Part shown: positions 35,614 through 44,171 of the stretch, piece after piece
Layout: every line of letters starts with the position of its first letter
Numbering within the stretch: position 1 is the stretch's first letter
The notes under the pieces: generated by a model
Told to the model about the DNA's origin: nothing
What the model saw: only the letters and a program-made list of their open reading frames with translations
Databases searched by the model: none
Program-made: the position numbers and the translations under genes
NCBI GenBank assembly: GCA_937121175.1
Contig: CAKZKD010000012.1
Location: 166,415 to 230,414 of the forward strand
Reading direction: 5' to 3'
DNA from: an uncultured Flavobacteriales bacterium
GTDB lineage: Bacteria; Bacteroidota; Bacteroidia; Flavobacteriales_G; Salibacteraceae
DNA length: 64,000 bases

Positions 35614-36984
35614 ATGATTGAATTAAGTAAAGATTTCATTTCACCTGATTTGTCTCAGCAAATCAAAAATTTAACTGAAGAAGTTGAAACATTTAGAGAG
35701 ACTCCTTTAGACAAAATTGCTCTTGAAAAACTTAAAGAGCACTTTAGAACTCACCACATTTTTCACAGTACAGGAATCGAAGGCAATAGGTTGACCTTAC
35801 AGGAGACCTCATTAGTATTGAAAGAAGGTATTGATATTTCAGGTAAACCCTTAAAAGATAGCATTGAAGTCAAAAACTTGGGAATTGCATTTGACTTCCT
35901 GTATGAATTAGCCCAAGAAGATGTTGAAATTTCCGAGAATTATTTAAAACAAATTCATAAACTAATAATTGGTGAAGACGACTCGTTAAGCCCAGGAGAA
36001 TATAGAAATATTGGTGTAATAATTACTGGTTCAGAACATACACCACCTGAACCGTTTGAAGTTCCAATAAAAATGAGAGAGCTTTTTGATTGGATTAAAG
36101 AAAATCAGTCACAGAATCCTATTATCACCGCAGCAGTTGCACACCATGAAATGGTTAAAATCCACCCTTTTAAAGATGGGAATGGAAGAACAGCTCGGTT
36201 ACTCTTAAATCTTATCCTCTTAAAGGCTGGATTTCCTATCTGTAATATTAAGAGAACTGAAAGACCTGATTACTATAATGCACTCGGTTTAGCTGACGAT
36301 GGTGAATATGAACCGATTATTGAAGTTGTCACTAATAATTGTACAAGTCTTTTTGAAGAATACACAAGGGTTAGGGATGAATCTAATCGACTTAAGGATT
36401 GGGCTAAACGAATTGGCGCAAAGGACTCACAACAAAGACTCGCAAAATCAAAGGCTGAATTTGAACTTTGGCAAAATAAAGTCAACCAAATAAAACTTGA
36501 ATTCAAACAAGTTGTTTCAATAATTGATGAAAATGTAGAAAGTCATTATGTAAGCTTTTATGAATATCCTCAAATAACGTTTGAAAAGTATCAACAATTA
36601 AAAGAAAATGGAATTGCGCCAAGCACAAATTTCTTTTCAATTAGATTTCATAATAATGATACTAATAGAATTGTATCAACTTTGATGTTCCGCTTTTACA
36701 GGTCAAACAATAAGTATCCAAAAACTCCAAATGCGATTCCAATAGAACTGAATATTTTTGATTCGGAAACAAATGATTTCAAATTCATTGGTTACTCCGA
36801 GTTTTCTGACAAAATTTCACTTAGAGCATTTTATGTATCTGACAAAGGTGATATAGTTGTTCGATACGCTAACTGTGATAAGACAAACTCTAATTGGGAA
36901 AAAGATCATGAAAATGAAAAATTAGCCAATGTGGTACAGACCTTTTTTGAAAGAGTCTTTGAATCAATTCTAGGAATAAAATAA
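35614..36984 (+). CDS. Fic family protein (class II, N-terminal inhibitory helix)
   Basis: A 456-residue Fic protein. The catalytic loop HPFKDGNGR begins at His184 and is complete, so transfer of AMP (or another nucleotide moiety) to a target hydroxyl is expected. The inhibitory motif [S/T]xxxE[G/N] is present upstream of the core as S52-TGI-E56-G57 in FHSTGIEGNRL, defining an auto-inhibited enzyme with an N-terminal inhibitory helix. The C-terminal ~200 residues form an extra domain I do not recognise. No antitoxin gene is adjacent. It is the first of four single-gene cassette-like units; its ATG is 37 bp inside the unit. Confidence 0.9.
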   Translation: MIELSKDFISPDLSQQIKNLTEEVETFRETPLDKIALEKLKEHFRTHHIFHSTGIEGNRLTLQETSLVLKEGIDISGKPLKDSIEVKNLGIAFDFLYELAQEDVEISENYLKQIHKLIIGEDDSLSPGEYRNIGVIITGSEHTPPEPFEVPIKMRELFDWIKENQSQNPIITAAVAHHEMVKIHPFKDGNGRTARLLLNLILLKAGFPICNIKRTERPDYYNALGLADDGEYEPIIEVVTNNCTSLFEEYTRVRDESNRLKDWAKRIGAKDSQQRLAKSKAEFELWQNKVNQIKLEFKQVVSIIDENVESHYVSFYEYPQITFEKYQQLKENGIAPSTNFFSIRFHNNDTNRIVSTLMFRFYRSNNKYPKTPNAIPIELNIFDSETNDFKFIGYSEFSDKISLRAFYVSDKGDIVVRYANCDKTNSNWEKDHENEKLANVVQTFFERVFESILGIK

Positions 36985-36990
36985 AAACTA

Positions 36991-37055
36991 TTGCCAACAA
37001 AACCTATAAGCAATAGCGCCCTTCGGGACGCTACTGCTTATAGCTAAAACGTTGC
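36991..37055 (+). repeat. attC-like palindromic element 1 (behind Fic)
   Basis: Starts with TTGCCAAC (36991-36998), the exact reverse complement of the first eight bases of the Fic unit (GTTGGCAA, 35576-35583). Then an imperfect hairpin: CTATAAGCAATAGCGCC (37004-37020), a TTCG loop, and a right arm that pairs at 15 of 17 positions. It ends in AAAACGTTG, where the next unit begins. Confidence 0.6.
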
Positions 37056-37077
37056 CACACATGCAAAAAAGACAGAC

Positions 37078-37743
37078 ATGGAACTAAAAATCGACTCGGA
37101 AGACTTAGAAGACATGCTTCTTAAAATCGAAGACTCGTTCGACATTCGATTTGAGGCTAACGAACTTGCTCATGTTAAAACTTACGGTGAATTCTGTGAC
37201 GAGATTAAGACTAAAATCAATCTCGACCATTCTGGCGGTTGCACTACTCAACAAGCTTTTCATAAGTTAAGAGAAGTCATGATATGTTCACTTGACATAG
37301 ACAAAAAAGAAGTCACTACCACTACAGAACTTGCGGAAATATTTCCAAGGGAAACCAGAAAAAATCAGATAAAAATCCTTGAAGGGAATTTAGGGTTTAA
37401 GCTTACAGTATTGCAACCACCATCTTTCGTTACAGGATTCTTAGTGATTTTGTTCATAGCCTCTTTTATCATGCTTTTCATAGACTGGCAATATGGACTT
37501 ATTGGAATAGGACTAGCAATAGGCGGCTTTTGGATTTCAAATAAATTGGGTAATGAACTTAACGTCAAAACTATTAGAGAGTTATCCGAAAGGATGACAA
37601 GAGAGAATTACGTGAAATCCAGAAGGAACTCAAAGACAGTTAATAAAAATGAGATTGATAAAATACTTGAAAATTGGTTTGAAGACTTCTTAAGAGTTAG
37701 AAAGTCTGAATTGACAAGAGAAGCACTATTATTTTTGAAATAA
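37078..37743 (+). CDS. ACP-like/transmembrane protein of unknown function
   Basis: A 221-residue protein, not a named family I can confirm. The first ~80 residues look like an acyl-carrier-protein-like helical domain (FEANELAHVKTYGEFCDEI; no clear phosphopantetheine Ser in a DSL motif). Two hydrophobic helices follow (VTGFLVILFIASFIMLFI and YGLIGIGLAIGGFWI, about 119-155). The rest is a charged C-terminal domain. It fills the second cassette-like unit; its ATG is 27 bp inside it. Confidence 0.65.
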   Translation: MELKIDSEDLEDMLLKIEDSFDIRFEANELAHVKTYGEFCDEIKTKINLDHSGGCTTQQAFHKLREVMICSLDIDKKEVTTTTELAEIFPRETRKNQIKILEGNLGFKLTVLQPPSFVTGFLVILFIASFIMLFIDWQYGLIGIGLAIGGFWISNKLGNELNVKTIRELSERMTRENYVKSRRNSKTVNKNEIDKILENWFEDFLRVRKSELTREALLFLK

Positions 37744-37756
37744 ATAAAAATTACGA

Positions 37757-37820
37757 TGTGGCACAACAGTTATAGTGCGTGCCCTGCAAGACGCTACTGT
37801 TTATAGCCAAACCGTTGTTG
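37757..37820 (+). repeat. attC-like palindromic element 2
   Basis: Starts with TGTGGCA (37757-37763), the reverse complement of TGCCACA at the head of this unit (37053-37059), followed by CAAC. The right arm (37790-37817) matches that of element 1 (37027-37054) at 25 of 28 positions, including GACGCTACTG, TTATAGC and CGTTG. The left arm has decayed (TTATAGTGCGTGCC), so the hairpin is asymmetric. Confidence 0.6.
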
Positions 37821-37844
37821 GACACAAAAATAAAACGATAAGAA

Positions 37845-38639
37845 ATGAACGAAGTGAGGGATGATTTTCTTGATTCACTTGATTTAGACGATTCTGAAAT
37901 AATCCCATTTATTCCGGAAATTTTAAAAAATCTTTGGGGATTAGGCAGTATGCCTGAATATGTGATTCACTTAGTCGAAAAACATATTCCTTCAAACAAG
38001 TTAAAAAGGATAATTGATTTAGGATGCGGTAAAGGATCTGTCCTCATTCAGCTTAGTGAAAAAATCAAATTTGAGGGAATAGGAATTGATTTAATGTCTG
38101 AATTTATTGATGAAGCAAAAAGATATGCTTCTCGACATAGCTATTCAGAAAATTTAAAATTTGAAGTTGGAGATATAAAGAAGATGGTTGAGCACTATTG
38201 TGATTTCGATTTGGTCATTTATGCACATGACTCAGATATTTTCGGAAATGTAACTCAATCTCTATGTGAATTAGAGAAGTATATGTTAGATCAAAGTTGG
38301 ATAGTTTTTGAAGGCCTTTATAACATAAACCAACTAAACAATCCTGAAAACTTACCGAACAAAGAGGAGTTCCATTTGCAACTAGAAAAAAGTGGATTTG
38401 AGGTTATAAACCAGATTGTATGGGACAAAGACGAACTCAGAAAAACGAATCAAACAAATACCAAATTAATACGAGACCGGATAACGCACCTTATTCAATC
38501 CCATCCTGATAAAGAAAAATTATTCAACACTTATTTAGAAAATCAAATTGAAGAATGTCAAGAATTAGAGGAAAACATAGAATGCTTGACACTTTTACTA
38601 AAAAGAAAACGTAATACAACAATGGCCAAGAACACATAA
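37845..38639 (+). CDS. Class I SAM-dependent methyltransferase
   Basis: A 264-residue Rossmann-fold methyltransferase. Motif I is IIDLGCGKGS (about residues 64-73), the acidic end of beta2 is GIGIDLMSEFIDEA, and motif II/III is VGDIKKMVEH ... DFDLVIYAH. The substrate is unknown. It fills the third cassette-like unit, with its ATG about 30 bp inside. Confidence 0.85.
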   Translation: MNEVRDDFLDSLDLDDSEIIPFIPEILKNLWGLGSMPEYVIHLVEKHIPSNKLKRIIDLGCGKGSVLIQLSEKIKFEGIGIDLMSEFIDEAKRYASRHSYSENLKFEVGDIKKMVEHYCDFDLVIYAHDSDIFGNVTQSLCELEKYMLDQSWIVFEGLYNINQLNNPENLPNKEEFHLQLEKSGFEVINQIVWDKDELRKTNQTNTKLIRDRITHLIQSHPDKEKLFNTYLENQIEECQELEENIECLTLLLKRKRNTTMAKNT

Positions 38640-38806
38640 GGATTCGGTGGTATTCAAAAGTTTGGAGCTTTTGAAAAGTCCGCCAAACCAAAACTTTTGT
38701 TAATAAAAAAGTAAAATAGATAATAAAAATATTTGACTTGGTTAAGTGGTAAATCTATAGGGCCGTATTTCAAACTCTCTTACGTTTCCTTGCCGACGTT
38801 GTACTA
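38640..38806 (+). repeat. attC-like element 3 (long, different sequence family)
   Basis: About 165 bp behind the methyltransferase. It contains nested hairpins: GGTGG/CCGCC (38646-38650 with 38680-38684) enclosing CAAAAG/CTTTTG (38655-38660 with 38668-38673). A competing partner, CCAAAACTTTTG (38688-38699), could pair with CAAAAGTTTGG instead. The right end GCCGACGTTG carries the same CGTTG core as elements 1 and 2, and the next unit starts there. Confidence 0.45.
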
Positions 38807-38854
38807 AAAAAATGTACCAAGTCGATTTATTACATTGTCTGTCAAGAAACAATA

Positions 38855-40237
38855 ATGATGAAAAAAAAACTTACTTCGAGTTTTCTCACCCTAGTTCTTA
38901 GTACAGGTTTATTATTTTCTCAAAATTTTGACAAAAAAAGCATTCTATCAGATTTAGATTTCCTTCATAATTCGTTAGAAAAGACACACTATAATTTGTA
39001 TGCTTATACGGATAAGAAGGCCTTCACAAAAAATTACTTAGAAGTCAAAAAATCAATTACTCATGATTCTTTGAATTTGTTACAAGCCGTAACTGTTTTT
39101 CAACAAGTCATTTCCAAAGCCAATACCGGACATGCAGAAATTGACTTTCCAATTTCTGCGTATAAAAATTATGCGTTGAATGGAGGAACCGTCTTTCCAT
39201 TAGAAATTTCCATTGAAGAAGGAAATGTTTACATAAGAAAAAACTTCTCTGATAACAATAATCTACAGGTGGGAGGCGAAGTAGTAGCCATTGATGATAT
39301 TGAAATTGAAAAAATAATAGCCAAGATTCATCCTCAGTTATCTGCAGAAACTCCGTATTTTAAAAATGCTAAGTTGGAATTCTGGTCATTTCCAAGGTTG
39401 TACTGGCAAGTTTACGGACGGAAAGATTCGTTTACAATATCAATTAAAAGAGCAGAAAAAGTAATCGATATTGAAACTTCCGCTGTAGACCTAATAAATG
39501 ACTTTGAAATGAAGAGAAGTGAAATAATAACATCCAACAGGTTTTTGAAATTCTATGAAACTTCAGCTTATCTGAAACCAGGAAACTTCAACGGAGATGA
39601 AAATGCATATAAAGCATTCATTGATTCTGTTTTCTCGGAAATCAAAACAAAAAACAAGAAGACATTAATTATTGATTTAAGAAACAATGCTGGTGGACAC
39701 AACGAATTCAGTGATTATTTGGTTTCATACTTTGCAGAAAAACCCTTTAAATGGAATTCAAAATTCACTATAAAAACTAGCCAAACTTTAAAAGAGCAGA
39801 CCCGACTAAACAACGACACTACCGACCTTTATTTTAAAGAGATATTGGAACACGAAAATGGAGAAATATATGAATATCCGTTTGAAAACTATTACCCACA
39901 AGAAGAATCAAAGAGATTTGCTGGAGAAGTTTATGTCTTAATTAATCGACACTCTTATTCAATGGCTGCTGTAACTGCTGCCATGATACAAGACTATCAT
40001 TTGGCAACAATCGTAGGAGAACAAACTGGTGACTTCCCCACACTTTATGCTTCTCAATTTCAATATAGCCTTCCGAAAACTAAAGTCACCATTAAAGTTC
40101 CTAAAGGGTACATAATTAGACCGAATAAAAAAGAACTTAAACAAGGGGTAATTCCAGACATTTTTATAAAAGACCATTTGGTAGATGAAAAAGATGAGAT
40201 TTTGAAAGAATTACTAAAAAGAATACAAAAAAACTAA
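38855..40237 (+). CDS. S41 family peptidase (tail-specific protease-like)
   Basis: A 460-residue exported protein: signal peptide (LSTGLLFSQ), a helical N-terminal domain, a short PDZ-like part (LQVGGEVVAIDDIEIEKII, about 135-155) and a C-terminal S41 core with IIDLRNNAGGHN and the catalytic Ser in NRHSYSMAAVTAAM. GEQTGDFPTLYASQF and IIPD-like GVIPDIFI complete the fold. It fills the fourth cassette-like unit; a secreted protease is unusual cassette cargo. Confidence 0.85.
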   Translation: MMKKKLTSSFLTLVLSTGLLFSQNFDKKSILSDLDFLHNSLEKTHYNLYAYTDKKAFTKNYLEVKKSITHDSLNLLQAVTVFQQVISKANTGHAEIDFPISAYKNYALNGGTVFPLEISIEEGNVYIRKNFSDNNNLQVGGEVVAIDDIEIEKIIAKIHPQLSAETPYFKNAKLEFWSFPRLYWQVYGRKDSFTISIKRAEKVIDIETSAVDLINDFEMKRSEIITSNRFLKFYETSAYLKPGNFNGDENAYKAFIDSVFSEIKTKNKKTLIIDLRNNAGGHNEFSDYLVSYFAEKPFKWNSKFTIKTSQTLKEQTRLNNDTTDLYFKEILEHENGEIYEYPFENYYPQEESKRFAGEVYVLINRHSYSMAAVTAAMIQDYHLATIVGEQTGDFPTLYASQFQYSLPKTKVTIKVPKGYIIRPNKKELKQGVIPDIFIKDHLVDEKDEILKELLKRIQKN

Positions 40238-40290
40238 GTACAAGCCAACCTGAACCGCTTTAATTCGCAGTTTAGCCTAACAGTTATGCA
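40237..40290 (+). repeat. attC-like palindromic element 4 (behind S41)
   Basis: Starts with AGTACAA (40237-40243), the reverse complement of TTGTACT at the head of this unit (38800-38806). Then CCAAC, a hairpin CTGAACCGC/GCAGTTTAG (eight of nine pairs counting one G-T), and the end TTTAGCCTAACAGTTATGC, whose layout matches the left boundary junction at 35566-35584. Confidence 0.5.
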
Positions 40291-40446
40291 CACTTCAGGG
40301 AAGTAGGGAATTATTATAACCTCAAACCCTATTTCAAAAAATCATATTCACTTAAATAATCGATTTCATTAAATACTTGCAGAGAGAAAGTCCGTAATTA
40401 CCAGTCTATACCATTTTTTAGCTTTTTCCTTCGACTTTAAATGTGT

Positions 40447-40454
40447 TACTTTTG
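40447..40454 (+). promoter_or_regulatory. Promoter -7 element of ilvE
   Basis: TACTTTTG, a perfect TAnnTTTG match, 20 nt before the ilvE ATG. A TTTT lies at the -33 position with 19-nt spacing instead of TTTG. Confidence 0.65.
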
Positions 40455-40474
40455 CACTCCGAAAAATATAGCTT

Positions 40475-41542
40475 ATGATTAGTGAGAAAATAGACATACA
40501 GATTCAACCCGTACCTAATTCTAAGCTTGATTCCAACGAAAAACTAGAATTACAATTCGGAAAAACTTTCACAGACCACATGTTTGTTGCCGACTACGAA
40601 AACGGAAAATGGGGTGATTTAACCATTCAACCGTTTCAGAATATTGAAATGAGTCCAGCTACTAGTTTCATCCATTACGGTCAATCTATTTTTGAAGGAT
40701 TAAAAGCACACGCCACCAACGACGGCGAAATTTTAATCTTTAGACCTGAAGCCAACGCAAAACGCTTAAACCATTCTGCCAGAAGACTTTGCATGGCAGA
40801 ATTGCCAGAAGAAATATTCTTGGAAGCCATCAAAACCTTGGTTCATATGGATCGCGCTTGGATGCCAGAAGGCGAAGAGAGTTCTTTGTATATCCGACCG
40901 TTTATGTTCGGTACTGAAGAGTTTTTAGGTGTAAAACCTTCTGGTAGATACCGTTTTATGGTTATCCTTTCACCATCTGGTGCCTACTACTCAAAACCAG
41001 TTCGTGTAAAAATTGAAACCCAATTTGCACGTGCTATGGAAGGTGGTGTTGGTTCAGCCAAAACCAGTGGAAATTATGCAGCTTCTTTATTTCCTGCAAG
41101 AGAAGGTTTTGCCGAAGGGTACGACCAATTACTTTGGACTGACGCCAAAGACCATGAAAGAATTGAAGAATCTGGAACGATGAACGCTATGTTCGTTTTG
41201 GACGGAAAAGTAATTACGCCAAAAACTTCAACGTCTATTCTATCAGGAATTACCAGAGATAGTATTTTAACCATCGCTCGAGATTGGGGATACATTGTTG
41301 AAGAACGCGATGTATTGGTTTCTGAAATAAAGGAAGGGTTGCAAAATGGTAAACTTACCGAAGCTTTTGGAGTAGGTACAGCCGCCACCATTGCGCATAT
41401 TTCTGAAATTGGCGTCGATGGAACAGATCACAAACTTCCTGAAATTGCTGGACGCGAATTCAGCAACAAAATGGCCGTTTACCTAAACGACCTTAAACGC
41501 GGTCGAGTGAGTGAATATTCTGATTGGTTGTTTAAAGTATAA
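40475..41542 (+). CDS. ilvE: Branched-chain amino acid aminotransferase
   Basis: A 355-residue class IV PLP aminotransferase of the BCAT family. MSPATSFIHYGQSIFEGLKAH is the N-terminal signature, YIRPFMFGTEEFLGV follows, and VGSAKTSGNYAASL contains the PLP lysine. The C-terminal LTEAFGVGTAATI is also conserved. It interconverts Leu/Ile/Val with their 2-oxo acids. It is monocistronic, with its own promoter, and marks the return to core genome after the cassette-like cluster. Confidence 0.95.
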   Translation: MISEKIDIQIQPVPNSKLDSNEKLELQFGKTFTDHMFVADYENGKWGDLTIQPFQNIEMSPATSFIHYGQSIFEGLKAHATNDGEILIFRPEANAKRLNHSARRLCMAELPEEIFLEAIKTLVHMDRAWMPEGEESSLYIRPFMFGTEEFLGVKPSGRYRFMVILSPSGAYYSKPVRVKIETQFARAMEGGVGSAKTSGNYAASLFPAREGFAEGYDQLLWTDAKDHERIEESGTMNAMFVLDGKVITPKTSTSILSGITRDSILTIARDWGYIVEERDVLVSEIKEGLQNGKLTEAFGVGTAATIAHISEIGVDGTDHKLPEIAGREFSNKMAVYLNDLKRGRVSEYSDWLFKV

Positions 41543-41572
41543 CAAGCAATATCTTGCTGATGTTATCGTTGG

Positions 41573-41602
41573 TTGGCACTGTTAAGCATAATTCTACTTT
41601 TG
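41573..41602 (+). promoter_or_regulatory. Promoter of the TonB receptor gene
   Basis: TTG at 41573-41575, exactly 19 nt, then TACTTTTG at 41595-41602: a complete Bacteroidota promoter. The ATG follows only 7 nt after the -7 element, implying an almost leaderless mRNA. Confidence 0.75.
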
Positions 41603-41609
41603 CTGGCCG

Positions 41610-44171
41610 ATGAGCTTTAAGCGTTTTTCCTTTTTACTTCTTCTGTTTTTTATAGCCACGATTACTCGTGCGCAAAATACTGCAACATTATCAGGTAGTG
41701 TTTTAGACAGTTTGGGCAAAAAAATGCCTGCGGTCAGTATTTCTATTCCGGGTTCTGGAAAAGGAGTCAGCTCCAGAAATGATGGTAGCTTTAAAATCAC
41801 ACTTCCAGCAGATAGTAGTGTCTCCGTCGCATTTTCATTTATCGGATACGAAACACAACGGTTTTTGCTCAACCTAAAGCCGGGTCAAGAAAAAAAGGTG
41901 AACATCACCATGAAGCAAAAGGCTCAAAATATTAAAATACACACCGTTGAAGCAGAACAAAACCGAACCTCCAATCTAATAAAAATTGACCCTAAATTCA
42001 CAGAGAAACTCCCCTCCCCAACCGGAAATTTTGAAAGTGTTTTATTTACCATGCCAGGGGTAGCTTCCAACAATGAGTTGAGTAGCACCTATAACGTCCG
42101 TGGCGGAAATTTTGATGAAAACCTCATTTATGTGAACGACATGGAAGTCTATCGTCCATTTCTGATTCGGTCTGGGCAGCAAGAGGGGCTTAGTTTTACC
42201 AACCCTGATTTGGTGGATAATGTACTATTCTCAGCCGGTGGTTTTGATGCAGTTTACGGAGATAAAATGTCATCTGTTTTGGACATAAAATACAAACGAC
42301 CAAGCAAACCAGAAGGATCAGCTGCAATAAGTTTATTAGGAGCTACCGGTCATTATGGTGATGCTTCTACAGATTATCGATTTACACAAATTCATGGCGT
42401 TCGTTACCGCACCAACCAATACGTATTACAAGGATTACAAACTCAAGCTGAATATCAGCCACAATTCATTGATTATCAAGGTTTTTTCACCTATCAAATC
42501 AATACAGAATTAGAATTGGGTTTACTGCTTAATGTATCTCGAAATCAGTATTTGTTTATTCCACAATCACGCGAAACGGAGTTTGGGAATGTGAATGAAG
42601 CACTACAACTCTCCATATTTTTTGAAGGACAAGAAGTGGACTCCTACTCTACTGGAACTGCTGCCTTGAGTGCGACGTACAAGCCCACTAAAAAAACGAG
42701 CCTCAGACTCATTTCTTCTATTTTTAGAACGGTAGAAAGTGAAACCTTTGATATTCAAGGTGCATACCGGTTAGACGAACTGGACAGAGATTTAGGTTCC
42801 GATAATTTTGGAGAAGTAAAGTTTAATCGTGGCGTTGGAGGTTTTATTAATCATGCACGTAACTACCTAGAGGCCAACGTTGCTAACTTACAACATAAAG
42901 GAACGCATTACGGAAACTTTGCACGGTTGGACTGGGGTGTTCGTTACCAAATGGAACAAATTTCTGACCAGCTAAAAGAATGGGAATACCAGGACTCAAC
43001 AGGCTATTCTTCTCCTCAAGGCGTTGAAACCCTTAACTTCTCCTACCTTCCAACCGACACGCTTAACCCGGTTCCAAATAGCCCTCGAAACTCTATTGAC
43101 ATGAAACGTTCGGTGCGTTCGAACAACGATATATTCTCACAGCGGCTAATGGGTTATTTTCAAGCAAAAAAGACATTGGATTTAGACTCTAATGAACTTT
43201 CATTTACGGCTGGTATTCGTGCAAATTATTGGGATTTTAACAATCAAACTACTATTAGTCCAAGAGCTTCAATTGCCTTTAAGCCCAATTGGAAACACGA
43301 TTGGTTATTTCGCCTGGCTTGGGGATACTATCATCAGCCTCCCTTCTACCGTGAAATGCGAAACATTGATGGTGTTGTGAACCCAAATATCCGCGCTCAA
43401 GAAAGTATTCATTACGTTCTGGGTTCAGATTACAATTTTCAGATGTTCGACCGTCCATTTAAGCTGACCACTGAGGCGTATTATAAACGTTACAACGATT
43501 TAATTCCGTACGAAATTGACAATGTGCGCATTCGATACTATGCAGAAAATTCATCAGAAGGATACGCTGGGGGGCTAGACTTTAGAGTATTTGGCGAGTT
43601 TGTAAAAGGCATTGATAGTTGGATAACCGTAGGATTTATGAAAACCGAAGAAGATTTGAAAAACGACTCGTATTGGGAACGTTACAATAAAGAAGGAGAA
43701 CTTATCATTCCGAACTACACCTTCGACCAAGTGGCGGTTGACAGTACTCAGTTTTTTCCGGATTTTATTCCTAGACCTACTGACCAAAGATTTCGGTTCA
43801 GTATTTTCTTCCAGGACTATGTCCCAAAAATTCCGGATTTGAAAGTTAATCTCAATTTCATTTTTGCATCCGGGTTGCCATTCGGCCCTCCATCCTTCAA
43901 TAGATATCAAGACACTTTGAGAATGCCCCCGTACCGAAGAGTTGATGTTGGTTTTTCGTACGATATTGTAAAACCAGATAGAAAAAGAAGACCCGAAGGC
44001 AAATTTCAATTCGTTGAAAAAGCATGGGTAGCAGTCGAGGTTTTCAATATGTTTGGCATAAACAATACGATTTCGTATTTATGGATTCGAGATATTTCTG
44101 ATAGAATCTATGGAGTACCTAATTTCCTAACAAATAGAAGATTAAATGTAAAGTTAGCAGCCCGGTTTTGA
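41610..44171 (+). CDS. TonB-dependent receptor with carboxypeptidase-like domain
   Basis: An 853-residue outer-membrane protein: signal peptide (ITRAQ), CarboxypepD_reg-like domain (TLSGSVLDSLGKKMPAVSISIPGSGKG, about 24-110), plug domain with NVRGGNFDENLIYVNDMEVY (about 160-180) and a long beta-barrel ending in KLAARF (terminal Phe, as needed by the BAM machinery). No SusD partner follows, so it is not a glycan PUL pair; the transported ligand is unknown. It overlaps the DUF1684 gene by 4 bp. Confidence 0.92.
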   Translation: MSFKRFSFLLLLFFIATITRAQNTATLSGSVLDSLGKKMPAVSISIPGSGKGVSSRNDGSFKITLPADSSVSVAFSFIGYETQRFLLNLKPGQEKKVNITMKQKAQNIKIHTVEAEQNRTSNLIKIDPKFTEKLPSPTGNFESVLFTMPGVASNNELSSTYNVRGGNFDENLIYVNDMEVYRPFLIRSGQQEGLSFTNPDLVDNVLFSAGGFDAVYGDKMSSVLDIKYKRPSKPEGSAAISLLGATGHYGDASTDYRFTQIHGVRYRTNQYVLQGLQTQAEYQPQFIDYQGFFTYQINTELELGLLLNVSRNQYLFIPQSRETEFGNVNEALQLSIFFEGQEVDSYSTGTAALSATYKPTKKTSLRLISSIFRTVESETFDIQGAYRLDELDRDLGSDNFGEVKFNRGVGGFINHARNYLEANVANLQHKGTHYGNFARLDWGVRYQMEQISDQLKEWEYQDSTGYSSPQGVETLNFSYLPTDTLNPVPNSPRNSIDMKRSVRSNNDIFSQRLMGYFQAKKTLDLDSNELSFTAGIRANYWDFNNQTTISPRASIAFKPNWKHDWLFRLAWGYYHQPPFYREMRNIDGVVNPNIRAQESIHYVLGSDYNFQMFDRPFKLTTEAYYKRYNDLIPYEIDNVRIRYYAENSSEGYAGGLDFRVFGEFVKGIDSWITVGFMKTEEDLKNDSYWERYNKEGELIIPNYTFDQVAVDSTQFFPDFIPRPTDQRFRFSIFFQDYVPKIPDLKVNLNFIFASGLPFGPPSFNRYQDTLRMPPYRRVDVGFSYDIVKPDRKRRPEGKFQFVEKAWVAVEVFNMFGINNTISYLWIRDISDRIYGVPNFLTNRRLNVKLAARF

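Noticed and set aside
35614..40237. The cluster as a classical defence island with a named anti-phage system
   Set aside because: No recognisable multi-gene system (no nuclease, reverse transcriptase, cyclase or restriction gene); the separators explain the arrangement better as independent units.
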